A stretch of 63,835 nt of DNA. Source: a bacterium. GTDB taxonomy: Bacteria; Bacillota; Clostridia; Lachnospirales; Lachnospiraceae. This document shows positions 1 to 9,049 of this stretch, one piece after another. The stretch covers positions 1 to 63,835 of the forward strand of contig JAUNSO010000014.1 of assembly GCA_030539165.1 (NCBI GenBank), written 5' to 3'. Numbering within the stretch: the first letter of the stretch is position 1; each line of letters opens with the position of its first letter. The position numbers and the translations under genes were made by a program. The notes below the pieces were generated by a model. It did no database searches. It was not told where the DNA came from and saw only the letters and a list, made by a program, of their open reading frames with translations.

Positions 1-300
1 CGGTACACCATTACGGACATACAGCGTCCCTGAAATCAAAGACGAACATACCAGAACTGTTCCAATGGAAAGATCAATGCCTCCCGTAATGATAGCAAAG
101 CAGATCCCGATTGCCATAAACCCTATGTAATAAGACGCATCCAAAATACTGACAAACGTTGTGTACTGTCTAAAAGAAGGGCTCGCCACACAGAAGAATA
201 TGGTCAGTACAAGCAGTGCCAGAATTGCCACGGCTCTTTGTGTTCCGATTGCCTTCACGATCGGACTATGTTTCATTGACAGTTTTGTTTGTTTCATCAT
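1..300 (-). CDS. Sugar ABC transporter permease, N-terminal part (cut by window edge)
   Basis: The first 100 codons of a BPD_transp_2 (RbsC/XylH-type) inner-membrane permease are visible; the rest lies beyond base 1. The start is ATG at 300 (or 297), overlapping the upstream ATPase stop as ATGA, with GGAGAG a few bases upstream. A hydrophobic helix (about residues 21-38) is followed by the family signature ITGGIDLSIG at about 70-80. The N-terminus resembles the permease at 48494-49498, as the ATPase before it resembles the one at 49510-51006, so this ATPase-permease pair is a paralogue of that transporter. Substrate unknown; a monosaccharide is likely. Confidence 0.88.
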   Translation of the reverse strand, partial: MMKQTKLSMKHSPIVKAIGTQRAVAILALLVLTIFFCVASPSFRQYTTFVSILDASYYIGFMAIGICFAIITGGIDLSIGTVLVCSSLISGTLYVRNGVP

Positions 301-1805
301 AATCGCTCTCCTGCTTTTTTTAGTGTAGCAGCATGCATGATTCTCTCCTGCGATGCTTCCTCTATCATATATTCCCCTGTTTTTCTTCCCTCGCACATTA
401 CAACCACCCGGTCACTCATACGCAGGATCTCCGGCAGTTCAGATGAAATCATAATGATTGCCTTGCCCTCTGCAGCCAGCTCGTTCATCAAATGATAAAT
501 CTCGCTTTTGGCTCCTACATCAATGCCTCTGGTCGGTTCATCAAAGATCAGAATGTCACAGTCTCTGACCATCCATTTTCCGATGACAACCTTTTGCTGA
601 TTTCCGCCTGACAGATTTCCTACCGGTACACTGACATTCGGTGTTTTGGTTTTTAACCGATCCACATACTTCTGAGCTGCTTCATCTTCTCTTTTTTTAT
701 CAATTAAATGTTTGTGTATGAACTCCGATACAGATGCCAGTGTTGTATTCACAGCTATCGATTTATCTAATATCAGTCCATATCGTTTGCGATCCTCCGA
801 AAGATACCCGATACCATGCCGTACAGCATCCTCCGGTGAAGTTACATCAACCCTTTTGTTCTTGATATAGATCTCACCACTGTCTATCTTGTCGGCTCCG
901 AAAATTGCCCTCGCTGTTTCCGTCCTTCCTGCTCCCATCAACCCTGCAAAGCCTAGGATTTCACCCTTGCGCAATTGAAAACTGATATTCTGTACCATTT
1001 TTCCGGCACATAGGTTCTTAACCTCCAAGGCTACAGGGGCTCCGGGATGCACATTGCTTTTTTGTTTTGGCTCCTCATAGATGACACGGCCTACCATCAT
1101 ATTGATGATATCCTCCTTCGTGCACTCATCAGAGATCAGTGTTCCGACATATTCTCCATCTCTCATGACCGTCACGCGATCCGTAATCACCTTGATTTCA
1201 TCCATACGATGCGAGATATAGATAATTCCGATTCCCTTGCTTTTTAAATCCCGAATGATTTTAAAGAGCTCTTCAATCTCTGTCTCAGTCAATGCAGCCG
1301 TCGGTTCATCAAATACAATGACCTTGGTCTCTCTGGATATTGCCTTTGCGATCTCACACATCTGCTGCTTTCCGACAGTCAGATTTCCCATGACTTCTGT
1401 CGGATCAATATCAATATTCAGTCTTTGAAATAATTCTGCAGCAGCTTCGTTCATTTTCCGATCATCAATCAGTTGGCCGTGCATGATCTCTCTGCCTATG
1501 AAAATATTCTGTGCCACCGTCAGATGATTCATCATATTCAGTTCCTGATGCACAATGGAAATACCGGCTGCCTGCGAATCATGCGGATCTGTATATTCTA
1601 CCTCTTCGCCCTCATACAGGATCGTCCCGGAGTCTTTGGAATAAATGCCTGTTAACACCTTCATCAATGTCGACTTACCTGCTCCGTTCTCTCCCATCAG
1701 TGCATGTACCTCACCGCGTCTCAGGTCAAAATCCACCTGATTCAGTGCATGTACCCCTATAAATGATTTGTCTATCTTCTTCATTGACAATATAACCGGA
1801 TCCAC
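297..1805 (-). CDS. Sugar ABC transporter ATP-binding protein with two nucleotide-binding domains (RbsA/MglA type)
   Basis: About 502 residues with two fused ABC domains, as usual for ribose/galactose/xylose importers. The first half has Walker A GENGAGKST, a signature near LTVGKQQ and Walker B VIVFDEP. The second half has the degenerate P-loop GLMGAGRTE, the signature LSGGNQQK and ILIFDEPTRGIDVGAK. A longer frame opens at GTG 1814, but AGGTGA lies six bases before GTG 1805, so I prefer 1805. The gene is about 100 bp downstream of the chvE-like gene and overlaps the next permease by 4 bp. It is closely similar to the ATPase at 49510-51006. It powers sugar import at the inner face of the membrane. 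It has no binding-protein gene of its own in view. Confidence 0.93.
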   Translation of the reverse strand: MDPVILSMKKIDKSFIGVHALNQVDFDLRRGEVHALMGENGAGKSTLMKVLTGIYSKDSGTILYEGEEVEYTDPHDSQAAGISIVHQELNMMNHLTVAQNIFIGREIMHGQLIDDRKMNEAAAELFQRLNIDIDPTEVMGNLTVGKQQMCEIAKAISRETKVIVFDEPTAALTETEIEELFKIIRDLKSKGIGIIYISHRMDEIKVITDRVTVMRDGEYVGTLISDECTKEDIINMMVGRVIYEEPKQKSNVHPGAPVALEVKNLCAGKMVQNISFQLRKGEILGFAGLMGAGRTETARAIFGADKIDSGEIYIKNKRVDVTSPEDAVRHGIGYLSEDRKRYGLILDKSIAVNTTLASVSEFIHKHLIDKKREDEAAQKYVDRLKTKTPNVSVPVGNLSGGNQQKVVIGKWMVRDCDILIFDEPTRGIDVGAKSEIYHLMNELAAEGKAIIMISSELPEILRMSDRVVVMCEGRKTGEYMIEEASQERIMHAATLKKAGERL

Positions 1806-1907
1806 TCTTTTCACCTCGCTGTACTTACTTCATGACTTGTTCAAATCTGACTTGATTATAACGTTCCCGGATTTCTCTCTAAATGGAATCACTTCTGATA
1901 AAACGTA

Positions 1908-3095
1908 CTATTTTAAAAGTGCAAGACGATCAGGATCGTTTGCGAATGCTTCCTTTGCATTACCCTTTGTTACAACAACAGGAGGAAGCTCATAGATTGC
2001 AACATCGATCTTTCCGTTGTTTGTAATAACATCTGTAGCCGGCATTCCTTCGCCTGCCTGCAGTGACTTTACGATTTCAACGGTCTTTCCTACAAGTGCA
2101 TCGGTCGGCTTCGCAACTGTAGAATACTGTCTGCCGGACCATACCCACTCTACTGATTCATTCTCTGCATCCAGACCTGAAACAACCGGAATTTCCTGAC
2201 CGGCATTCTCACATGATGTAATGATTGCGCGTGCAATTCCGTCATTTGGTGACAGTACACCATCAATTTCCTGATCTGAATAGAAACCGGAAAGCAGAGA
2301 GTCCATACGAGACTGTGCCTTCGCATTGTCCCAGTCTAAGGTTGCACACTGTGTGAAATCCATCTGACCGGACACAACATTTAATGTACCATCATCAATC
2401 TTCGGCTGTAATACTGACATTGCGCCTGTGAAAAAGTTCGGTGCATTCGGATCTGCCGGGCCACCGCCGAACAGCTCGATGTTATACGGTCCTTCGCCCT
2501 TTAACTCTGCCAGACCATCTAATAACGCCTGTCCCTGTAATTCACCGGTCTTCACACTGCCAAACTGTACAACGCCATCAACACCTGTTGTATTCTCTAA
2601 CAAACGATCATAACCAATCACATAGATGCCTGCATCCTTTGCCTGCTCCAGTACGGCACCCAGCTGAGAGCCGTCTACCGGGCCAACAACAATGACCTTC
2701 GCACCATTTTCAATCATCGACTCGATCTGCTGCTGTTGCTGCGGAACCTTCTGGTCAGCGGCCTGAATCAGTGCCTTGAAGCCGGCTGCCTCTAACTGCT
2801 CCTTGAACATCGTCTCAGCCTCTTTCCAGTTCTGAGTTCCCAGCCATGGCAGCGAAATACCAATGGTTGCTCCCTCTTCAAAACCAGCTGTCGCTGTTGC
2901 AGCCTCTGCTGCCTCAGTAGTTTCAGGCACTGCAGTTTCCCCTGTTTCCGGCGCTGCTTCTTCTGTGACAGCACTGCCTGTGTCAGCTGATGCATTGTCA
3001 GCCGCCTCCCTGCTGCTGTTTCCGCAGCCCGTTAATACGACTGACATTGTCAATGTTGCTGCAAGTAACAAGGATAAGATTTTTCTCTTTCTCAT
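1908..3095 (-). CDS. chvE: Multiple-monosaccharide ABC transporter substrate-binding lipoprotein (ChvE type)
   Basis: 395 residues. The start ATG 3095 is chosen because GGAGG lies just upstream; the frame extends to 3191 without a ribosome site. Signal peptide about 1-23 with lipobox LTGC (lipidated Cys24), then an Ala/Glu/Thr linker to about residue 65. The Peripla_BP_4 domain starts IGISLPWLGTQNW, with VVGPVDGSQL and SPNDGIARAI, the pattern of ChvE/GguAB-type binding proteins. It would be anchored to the outer face of the membrane and deliver sugar to the MmsA/MmsB pair encoded immediately upstream. Exact sugar unknown (xylose, arabinose, glucose or galactose are known family ligands). An imperfect hairpin separates it from the permease gene. 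Confidence 0.88.
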   Translation of the reverse strand: MRKRKILSLLLAATLTMSVVLTGCGNSSREAADNASADTGSAVTEEAAPETGETAVPETTEAAEAATATAGFEEGATIGISLPWLGTQNWKEAETMFKEQLEAAGFKALIQAADQKVPQQQQQIESMIENGAKVIVVGPVDGSQLGAVLEQAKDAGIYVIGYDRLLENTTGVDGVVQFGSVKTGELQGQALLDGLAELKGEGPYNIELFGGGPADPNAPNFFTGAMSVLQPKIDDGTLNVVSGQMDFTQCATLDWDNAKAQSRMDSLLSGFYSDQEIDGVLSPNDGIARAIITSCENAGQEIPVVSGLDAENESVEWVWSGRQYSTVAKPTDALVGKTVEIVKSLQAGEGMPATDVITNNGKIDVAIYELPPVVVTKGNAKEAFANDPDRLALLK

Positions 3096-3136
3096 AACCA
3101 ATTCCTCCTTTAAATTTAACGTCTTTCGACTTATAT

Positions 3137-3182
3137 AAGGCCCGGCCGGAGTACGTGATTGTGCTCCCGGCAGGCGTGCCTT
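3137..3182 (-). other. Imperfect GC-rich hairpin between mmsB and chvE
   Basis: The outer stem AAGGC...GCCTT encloses CCGGCCGGAG paired imperfectly with CTCCCGGCAGG around a loop of about 12 nt. It lies 42 bases before the binding-protein start and has no following U tract. This is a common position for a stabilising stem that raises binding-protein mRNA over permease mRNA; that role is inference. Confidence 0.45.
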
Positions 3183-3228
3183 CCATCTCAATCAAAACTT
3201 TCCTATACGTTCCTTTACTGCTGCATTT

Positions 3229-4416
3229 CTATGCTGCTGCATTTCCCCGTCCCGTATGCTTGTTATAGACATCAAATGCAACTGCTGCCAGCAGTACAAA
3301 GCCCTTGATGACCTGTGTACGGTCTGCACCGACTCCCATCAGCATCAATCCGTTGTTTAAAACCGCCATCACCATACCTCCGACCATCGTTGCAAGGATG
3401 GTTCCGACACCTCCTGAAACAGCTGCCCCTCCGATGAATACAGATGCGATTGCATCCATTTCCCATGAGGTGCCGTCTGCCGGACCTGCTGCCGTAGAGC
3501 GTCCCACAAACAGGATACCGGCTATCGCTGCCAGAAATGACATATTGACCATCGTCAGAAAGTAGGTTCTTTTGACATTCACACCGGATAATGCAGCTGC
3601 ACTCTTGTTTCCTCCGACTGCATATACATGACGTCCGAATCTGGTACGCTGTGTAATGGTATGGTAGATAATGATCAGAATCAACAGTATCAATCCCGGC
3701 ACCGGAAAAGATGTTCCATAACGTCCGCTTCCGAACAGCCATGTGAAATAGCCGATTAGCAACCCCATCAAAGCGATTCTTGTTATGACTGCCCACAATG
3801 GGCCTTTTTTCCCGTCTTCATCCAGCGTATGCTGATATTTATACAGCTGCAGAGCAATATAAACAGCAATTCCGATCAGACCCATCAGCAGAGTTGAATT
3901 ATTCATACCTGTAAAGGAAGGTCCCCACTCCGGTAAGTATCCTGCTCCAAACCATTTAAGTTCAGAGGGTGCCGGAACAGATATCGATCTGGAAATCCAG
4001 ATTACACCGCCACGGAAGATCATCATGCCGCCAAGGGTTGTAATGAAGCCAGGAATACCAAGTCTGGAAAGGAAAAATCCCTGCCATGCTCCCGCCAGCA
4101 AACCGATTGCGATTGCGATCAAAACTGCAGCCCACCAGGGAAGATTCAGATCTCTGGCAGCCAGTGCCATGACCATTCCTGAAAATCCAGCAACAGACCC
4201 TACTGATAAGTCGATCTGCCCGATGACGATGACCATCAGCATGCCCAACGCCAGAACAAGTACATATGCATTCCCTGACAACAGGTTTTGGAAATTCGAC
4301 GACGTCAGCATTCTTCCTCCTGAGATGATGTTGAAAACAATGATCAGCAGCGCAAGTGCAACCACCATCGTATATTTTTTCAAATCACTGCCTAATACTT
4401 TTTTTATGTATTTCAT
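3229..4416 (-). CDS. mmsB: Multiple-monosaccharide ABC transporter permease (MmsB/GguB/XylH type)
   Basis: 395 residues, the long permease subfamily typical of the XylH/GguB/MmsB group (the RbsC type has about 320-335). Multiple hydrophobic helices begin at about 15-35 (VVALALLIIVFNIISG). The family signature VIVIGQIDLSVGSVAG is near residues 63-78, and YAVGGNKSAAALSGVNVKR in the C-terminal half is the EAA-like ATPase-coupling loop. It forms the membrane channel with MmsA as motor and the ChvE-like lipoprotein as donor. Gene order mmsA-mmsB-chvE is tight (17 bp to mmsA). Confidence 0.9.
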   Translation of the reverse strand: MKYIKKVLGSDLKKYTMVVALALLIIVFNIISGGRMLTSSNFQNLLSGNAYVLVLALGMLMVIVIGQIDLSVGSVAGFSGMVMALAARDLNLPWWAAVLIAIAIGLLAGAWQGFFLSRLGIPGFITTLGGMMIFRGGVIWISRSISVPAPSELKWFGAGYLPEWGPSFTGMNNSTLLMGLIGIAVYIALQLYKYQHTLDEDGKKGPLWAVITRIALMGLLIGYFTWLFGSGRYGTSFPVPGLILLILIIIYHTITQRTRFGRHVYAVGGNKSAAALSGVNVKRTYFLTMVNMSFLAAIAGILFVGRSTAAGPADGTSWEMDAIASVFIGGAAVSGGVGTILATMVGGMVMAVLNNGLMLMGVGADRTQVIKGFVLLAAVAFDVYNKHTGRGNAAA

Positions 4417-4433
4417 AGTGTCATTTCATCCTT

Positions 4434-5984
4434 TCACGCCTTTGATTCTGTTTGAGAGGTGAGGGTCATTCTTCGCATCAGAGATTCCTGATCTGCCTCA
4501 TTTCTTTTCAGTTCGCCTGTAATGCTTCCTTCAAATATGGTATAGATCCGGTCAGCCATTCCCAGTAGCTCCGGCAGCTCAGAAGAAACAAGTATGACTG
4601 CTTTCCCCTGATCTGCAAGTGTATGGATCAAGCGGTAGATCTCGTATTTGGCACCGACATCGATGCCTCTGGTCGGCTCATCCAGTATCAGTACATCTGG
4701 CTCAGCAAACATCCACTTTGCCAACACCACCTTCTGTTGATTGCCCCCGGATAGTGTATTCACGCCCACATCCACACTCGTCGTCTTGATCTGCAGAGAC
4801 CTCTGATATTTTCTTGCTGCAGCAGATTCTCTGTCAGCATTCAGCAAACCTTTGTTGATGATTGCTCCGAGATTGGCCGATACAATCGTTTTCCGGATCG
4901 TATCCAGCAGGTTCAGGCCCAGATTCTTTCGATCCTCCGGAACATATGCAATTCCATGTCGAATGGCTGATGCAACCGACGTTATCTGTACTTCTTTCCC
5001 TCTGATTTTGATGGTTCCACCTCTGTAGATACCATAGTTTCGTCCAAATATGGAACGCATCAGCTCAGTTCTTCCGGCTCCCATCAGACCGGCAAATCCA
5101 ACTACCTCACCTGCTCTGACATAGAAGCTCGAGTTTTTGCACAGCATACGTCCCTGTACTCGTGAGTCCTCCACTGACCAGTCAGAAACTTCAAAAATAA
5201 TCTCGCCGGGATGTGACTCATGAACCGGATAACGGTTTTCGATCGAACGCCCCACCATAGACCGGATAATCTTGTTTTCATCTACATGTCCTGCCTCAAC
5301 GGCATAGCTATCGACAGTACAGCCATCACGGATGACGGTAACATAGTCTGAGATCGCTGCGATCTCGTTCAGCTTATGCGAGATCATGATACAGGTGATG
5401 CCTCTCTTTTTCAGCTCACGCATCAGGTGCAGCAGATTCTCGGAGTCAGCCTCATTGAGGGCGGCAGTTGGTTCATCCAAAATCAATAGTTTTACATTTT
5501 TTGATAATGCCTTTGCAATCTCTACCAGCTGCTGTTGTCCGACACCCAGATGCTTGATCAGTGTTCCGGGATCAATCTGCAGTCCGACCTGTCTGAGAAT
5601 GTCAGAGGTGCGTCGTTTCTCCTCTTCCCAGTCAATCAAACCATGTTGTAGGATTTCATTGCCCATGAAAATATTTTCTGTAATGGATAGCTCAGGAATC
5701 ATCGTAAGTTCCTGATGGATGATGACGATTCCCGCAGCTTCCGATTCCTTTATGGTTCTAAAGGTTACCTCTTTTCCCATATAAATCATGTGTCCCTCAT
5801 ACGTTCCATGAGGATAAACACCAGACAATACCTTCATCAATGTAGACTTTCCGGCCCCGTTCTCTCCACAGATTGCGTGAATGGAACCCTGATGCACATT
5901 GAGTGTGACATGATCCAGTGCACGTACACCTGGAAACACCTTGGTAATCCCCTGCATATTCAGTATCATTTGCTGCTCCATCAT
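4434..5984 (-). CDS. mmsA: Multiple-monosaccharide ABC transporter ATP-binding protein (MmsA/GguA/XylG type)
   Basis: About 516 residues from ATG 5984 (or 5981), chosen because AGGGG precedes it; the frame runs on to 6089 without a ribosome site. Two ABC domains: Walker A GENGAGKST, LGVGQQQLVEIAKAL, Walker B LLILDEP; then GLMGAGRTEL, LSGGNQQKVVLAKW and ILDEPTRGIDVGAKYEIY. It is first in the transport operon mmsA-mmsB-chvE-ATPase-permease. Upstream (5985-6302) lie a candidate activator-dependent promoter, tandem 21-bp repeats shared with the regulator gene at 9046-10632, and the terminator of the preceding sensor operon. Confidence 0.92.
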   Translation of the reverse strand: MMEQQMILNMQGITKVFPGVRALDHVTLNVHQGSIHAICGENGAGKSTLMKVLSGVYPHGTYEGHMIYMGKEVTFRTIKESEAAGIVIIHQELTMIPELSITENIFMGNEILQHGLIDWEEEKRRTSDILRQVGLQIDPGTLIKHLGVGQQQLVEIAKALSKNVKLLILDEPTAALNEADSENLLHLMRELKKRGITCIMISHKLNEIAAISDYVTVIRDGCTVDSYAVEAGHVDENKIIRSMVGRSIENRYPVHESHPGEIIFEVSDWSVEDSRVQGRMLCKNSSFYVRAGEVVGFAGLMGAGRTELMRSIFGRNYGIYRGGTIKIRGKEVQITSVASAIRHGIAYVPEDRKNLGLNLLDTIRKTIVSANLGAIINKGLLNADRESAAARKYQRSLQIKTTSVDVGVNTLSGGNQQKVVLAKWMFAEPDVLILDEPTRGIDVGAKYEIYRLIHTLADQGKAVILVSSELPELLGMADRIYTIFEGSITGELKRNEADQESLMRRMTLTSQTESKA

Positions 5985-6099
5985 CCAACCCCTGCCTTTC
6001 TGTATCACCTTTTGACAGTATGTATTCTCTTGTGCTGTAATTTCATTCAGTGATTGATTTTCATCTGTGATTATAGCTGCATAGATCATGAATCAAAAT

Positions 6100-6128
6100 A
6101 GAATAACTTCTGTGATTAGAGAAAATAA
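6100..6128 (-). promoter_or_regulatory. Candidate mmsA promoter with weak -35
   Basis: On the minus strand a -35 of TTATTT (6123-6128) is 17 bp from a -10 of TATTCT (6100-6105). The good -10 and poor -35, with tandem repeats ending 12 bp upstream, suggest an activated promoter. Position is inferred from sequence only. Confidence 0.45.
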
Positions 6129-6139
6129 TCGTTGTCTCT

Positions 6140-6176
6140 GGTGTAAAATCTTCCACATATCGTAGAAATATTTCCA
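6140..6176 (-). promoter_or_regulatory. Candidate YesN-type regulator operator upstream of mmsA (two direct repeats, 21-bp period)
   Basis: GGTGTAAAATCTTCCA at 6140-6155 matches 15 of 16 bases of a site at 10766-10781, upstream of the response regulator gene. A second, weaker copy (10 of 16) starts exactly 21 bp on, at 6161, and the 10.7-kb site also has its second copy 21 bp on. Direct repeats two helical turns apart are typical of AraC-family DNA-binding domains. Likely bound by the regulator encoded at 9046-10632. Confidence 0.65.
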
Positions 6177-6225
6177 AAGATCCTTGCGGAGTGCTTTCTA
6201 TGATGGGAATGCTTTTCTGGTACAT

Positions 6226-6252
6226 AAAAAACACAGGGTTTTATCCCTGTGT
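6226..6252 (-). terminator. Intrinsic terminator after the sensor operon
   Basis: Perfect 8-bp stem ACACAGGG (6231-6238) / CCCTGTGT (6245-6252) with a 6-nt loop, followed on the minus strand by six U residues (A run at 6226-6231). It lies about 50 bp past the binding-protein stop and so separates the regulator-kinase-sensor operon from the mmsA operon. Confidence 0.85.
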
Positions 6253-6262
6253 CTCTTAGAAA

Positions 6263-6281
6263 CATCATTTATGAAATGATG
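6263..6281. repeat. Perfect inverted repeat CATCATTT/AAATGATG
   Basis: Eight-base arms (6263-6270 and 6274-6281) around ATG, between the sensor-gene stop at 6303 and the terminator. No T tract follows. Function unknown; possibly a 3'-end stabilising stem. Confidence 0.5.
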
Positions 6282-6302
6282 ACGAATTGATCCTGAACAT
6301 CA

Positions 6303-7277
6303 TTAAAATGGAAATAGTAGTTTTTGATTTTCTATCGTATAAATATTATCAATATTAATCAGCGCCGTTCCCGAATTGATGACCTGCTCCGTTGACTCTC
6401 CCCGTGCTGTCTTTACGGCATTTTCCACGCCCAGAAAGCCCATATTCAATGGCTTTTGTACGACGAGTCCCTCTATAACGCCCTCTGTCATCAGCTGTAT
6501 CGCTTCTGTGACATTGTCAAATCCGATTATGGTCACTCTGTCTTCCAGACCCAGATCCCGCACTGCACGGGCACTGCCTATGGTCGAGTGCAGATTCAGT
6601 CCTGCTAACAGTGTGATCCGTGGATTGTCCTCCAGCAGCTTTCTGGTCTCTTCATATGCGATCTCATAGTCTGCATTACTATACACTACTGCAGTCACAC
6701 GATCTTCATACTTTCCAAGGCCTGCGCGCACCCCGCGTTCTCGTTCTATGGCAGTTGAAGATTCCTTGATATGCGATATGATGGCTATCTCTCCATCCCC
6801 TTCTACATAGTCTGACACCCACTTTCCCATCTCAACACCTGCCTGATAGCTGTCTGTTCCCACAAAGCAGTCCTGTATTTCTTCGTTCAGATAAGAGTCC
6901 AGTAGCACCAGGTGTATACCATTTTCCTTTATTTTGCGTGCCGCAGCAGTATTGTTCTCATAATGAAGCGGTGCCAGTATAATGACATCCGGCTTCATTG
7001 CAATCGCACGCTCGATCAGCTCATTCTGGTATTCGTACTCGACCTCCGAGTTCGGTGCCATCACTGTCAGATCCACATCGTATTCCTTGGCTCCCATGCG
7101 GGCACCCTCGATGACTGATGTCCAGAAGTCGTTCGAGCCCTCTCCCAGCTTTGGTATCAACACCATTTTCAGCTGCCTTGTTTCGTGCAGTGCAGACCTT
7201 CGAATCCCGATGAATGCCAGAACTGCCGCCACCACAAATAGAACAATTATCACAATCCTCCGCCACTTTTTCTTCAT
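6303..7277 (-). CDS. Membrane-anchored periplasmic sugar-binding protein, sensor component (XylFII-like)
   Basis: 324 residues: a basic start MKKKWRRI and a hydrophobic helix at about 8-24 without a lipobox or clear cleavage site, then a Peripla_BP_4/LacI-type sugar-binding fold (VLIPKLGEGSNDFW, PDVIILAPLHYENN, GFDNVTEAIQL). It overlaps the YesM-type kinase by 4 bp (ATGA), so it is translationally coupled. In clostridia a membrane-tethered binding protein (XylFII) partners a LytS/YesM kinase to sense xylose and activate the xylose importer through a YesN regulator; the gene content and neighbours here fit that three-component arrangement. That it senses xylose itself is not shown. It differs from the importer's ChvE-like lipoprotein by the uncleaved anchor. 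Confidence 0.8.
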   Translation of the reverse strand: MKKKWRRIVIIVLFVVAAVLAFIGIRRSALHETRQLKMVLIPKLGEGSNDFWTSVIEGARMGAKEYDVDLTVMAPNSEVEYEYQNELIERAIAMKPDVIILAPLHYENNTAAARKIKENGIHLVLLDSYLNEEIQDCFVGTDSYQAGVEMGKWVSDYVEGDGEIAIISHIKESSTAIERERGVRAGLGKYEDRVTAVVYSNADYEIAYEETRKLLEDNPRITLLAGLNLHSTIGSARAVRDLGLEDRVTIIGFDNVTEAIQLMTEGVIEGLVVQKPLNMGFLGVENAVKTARGESTEQVINSGTALINIDNIYTIENQKLLFPF

Positions 7278-9049
7278 GCGTGTGCACCCCCTTTGGGGAT
7301 TCGGATTGTAACTGTTGTTCCCTCTCCCTCTGTACTCTCATAAGAAAGCCCATAGCCATTTCCATAATACAGCTGTAGTCGATCCTGTATATTGGAAATA
7401 CCAATTCCACTTTCGTTCTTTTCCTTCTGTTCAAAAATATGTGCCAGTGTCTCTGCTGACATACCTGCTCCGTTATCGGCTACGCGGATCTCGATACCCT
7501 CCTGCTTTGTACTCCTGTCATAGCCTCCTGTAAGCCGTATCAGACCCTTCTGTTCCTTATATTTGATGCCATGATACAGTGCATTTTCAACGAGAGGCTG
7601 TAATACCAGCTTTACGATCTCCTCTTGCAGGATTTCCTTGTCAACATCAATCACAAAATCCATTTTTTCCTGATAACGCATTTTCTGTATTTCCAAATAG
7701 GTCTTAGTATACTCCAGCTCTCTTGCAATCGACACGATCTCGTCTGCATTGCCGATGGACTGTCTAAAAAAACGTGCCAGTGCAGCCGTCATTTCTACAC
7801 TTTTCTCATTTTCACCAACCTCTATCATCCAGATGATGGAATCAAGTGTATTATATAGAAAATGTGGCTTGATCTGAGCCTGCAGTGCCTTCATTTCACT
7901 CTTTCTCTTTTCCTGCTGTTCTTCGATATTTTTTTTCATCAGCTGGTTGATCTGAGTCGTCATTCTGTTAAAGGAATGATTTAAGGAAACAATCTCACTC
8001 TCACTGGCTCTCATTTCAATCGGAACAAGATTGCCGGACTGTGCCCCTTCCATCGTCATTTGAAGTCGTTTGATCGGTTGTGTAATCATACGGGAAGAGA
8101 AAAACGCAAGCATGATTGCAAAGAGAATCAAAATACCTGTGATTCCCCAATAGCTTCGCTTGATCTGTCCTTCATTTTTCATCAGGTCAGACATGTAAGA
8201 GACACCGACGACCGTCCAGCCTGTCTTTTCGGAGCGACTCATCGTATACAACTTGCGGTCTCCCTGATAATCAACGCTCAGAGTATCACTCTCCGCTGTC
8301 AGGATTTCTTCGATCAGTTCTGATTTGATCCCGCTGATGATCAGCTGCTGCTGTGGGTGATAGACAATCTCGCCATCGCTGTCAATGATATAGATATATC
8401 CCCGCTGACCCAGACTGATGGATTCGCAGAGTTCATCAATGTCATAATAATTCAGATCGATAAAAAACAATCCGTTTTCTTTTGACTGTTCACCGCCGCT
8501 AATCGTTGAACTGAGTGTTACAACCCATTTATATTGACCACTGACGATATCCTGTACATGAGAAGATGACAAAACGAGCTTTCCATTTTGTTGCATGGTT
8601 TCCTGATACCATTTCATATTCTCTTTCTGTGAATAGACATTGATATCCCGTCCGTCATTAATCAGATACTTTCCTGTATCAGAGAGAATACCGATGTTAT
8701 AGATGTCTGTTCTGGATGACAGAATCGTATGAAACTGCTCTGCAATACGAATACGAAGCTGACGTTCCTCAGTGGCTGTCAGCACCTTTGAAAACAAATA
8801 CTGATATACATCTGAATCGTTCATAACCACCGTGGAGATATTCTCCATATAGCTGATATACGAATCGATGTCCTGATTCACATGAGCTACAAGCTGCTTT
8901 GTATACTCATTGGAATTTGTCAGTATGCTTTTTTGTGTATAAGTGATTGAGAAAATCAGGAATAGGATCAATGCGATCAACACCAATACTGTAAACAGCA
9001 GTGTCATGTGCATCCGGATGCTCCCGAAATACTGTTTTAATTTCTTCAT
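7274..9049 (-). CDS. Sensor histidine kinase, YesM/LytS family
   Basis: 591 residues: TM1 at about 15-36, an extracytoplasmic Cache-like sensor at about 40-300, TM2 at about 302-318, HAMP at about 319-375, His_kinase motif QIKPHFLYNTLDSI with the phospho-accepting His396, and a C-terminal HATPase (LVLQPLVENALYHG, DNGAGM, GIGISNIQDRL). It probably reads the state of the anchored binding protein encoded next (4-bp overlap) and phosphorylates the regulator encoded just before it (also a 4-bp ATGA overlap). The three genes are a single coupled operon. Confidence 0.92.
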   Translation of the reverse strand: MKKLKQYFGSIRMHMTLLFTVLVLIALILFLIFSITYTQKSILTNSNEYTKQLVAHVNQDIDSYISYMENISTVVMNDSDVYQYLFSKVLTATEERQLRIRIAEQFHTILSSRTDIYNIGILSDTGKYLINDGRDINVYSQKENMKWYQETMQQNGKLVLSSSHVQDIVSGQYKWVVTLSSTISGGEQSKENGLFFIDLNYYDIDELCESISLGQRGYIYIIDSDGEIVYHPQQQLIISGIKSELIEEILTAESDTLSVDYQGDRKLYTMSRSEKTGWTVVGVSYMSDLMKNEGQIKRSYWGITGILILFAIMLAFFSSRMITQPIKRLQMTMEGAQSGNLVPIEMRASESEIVSLNHSFNRMTTQINQLMKKNIEEQQEKRKSEMKALQAQIKPHFLYNTLDSIIWMIEVGENEKSVEMTAALARFFRQSIGNADEIVSIARELEYTKTYLEIQKMRYQEKMDFVIDVDKEILQEEIVKLVLQPLVENALYHGIKYKEQKGLIRLTGGYDRSTKQEGIEIRVADNGAGMSAETLAHIFEQKEKNESGIGISNIQDRLQLYYGNGYGLSYESTEGEGTTVTIRIPKGGAHA

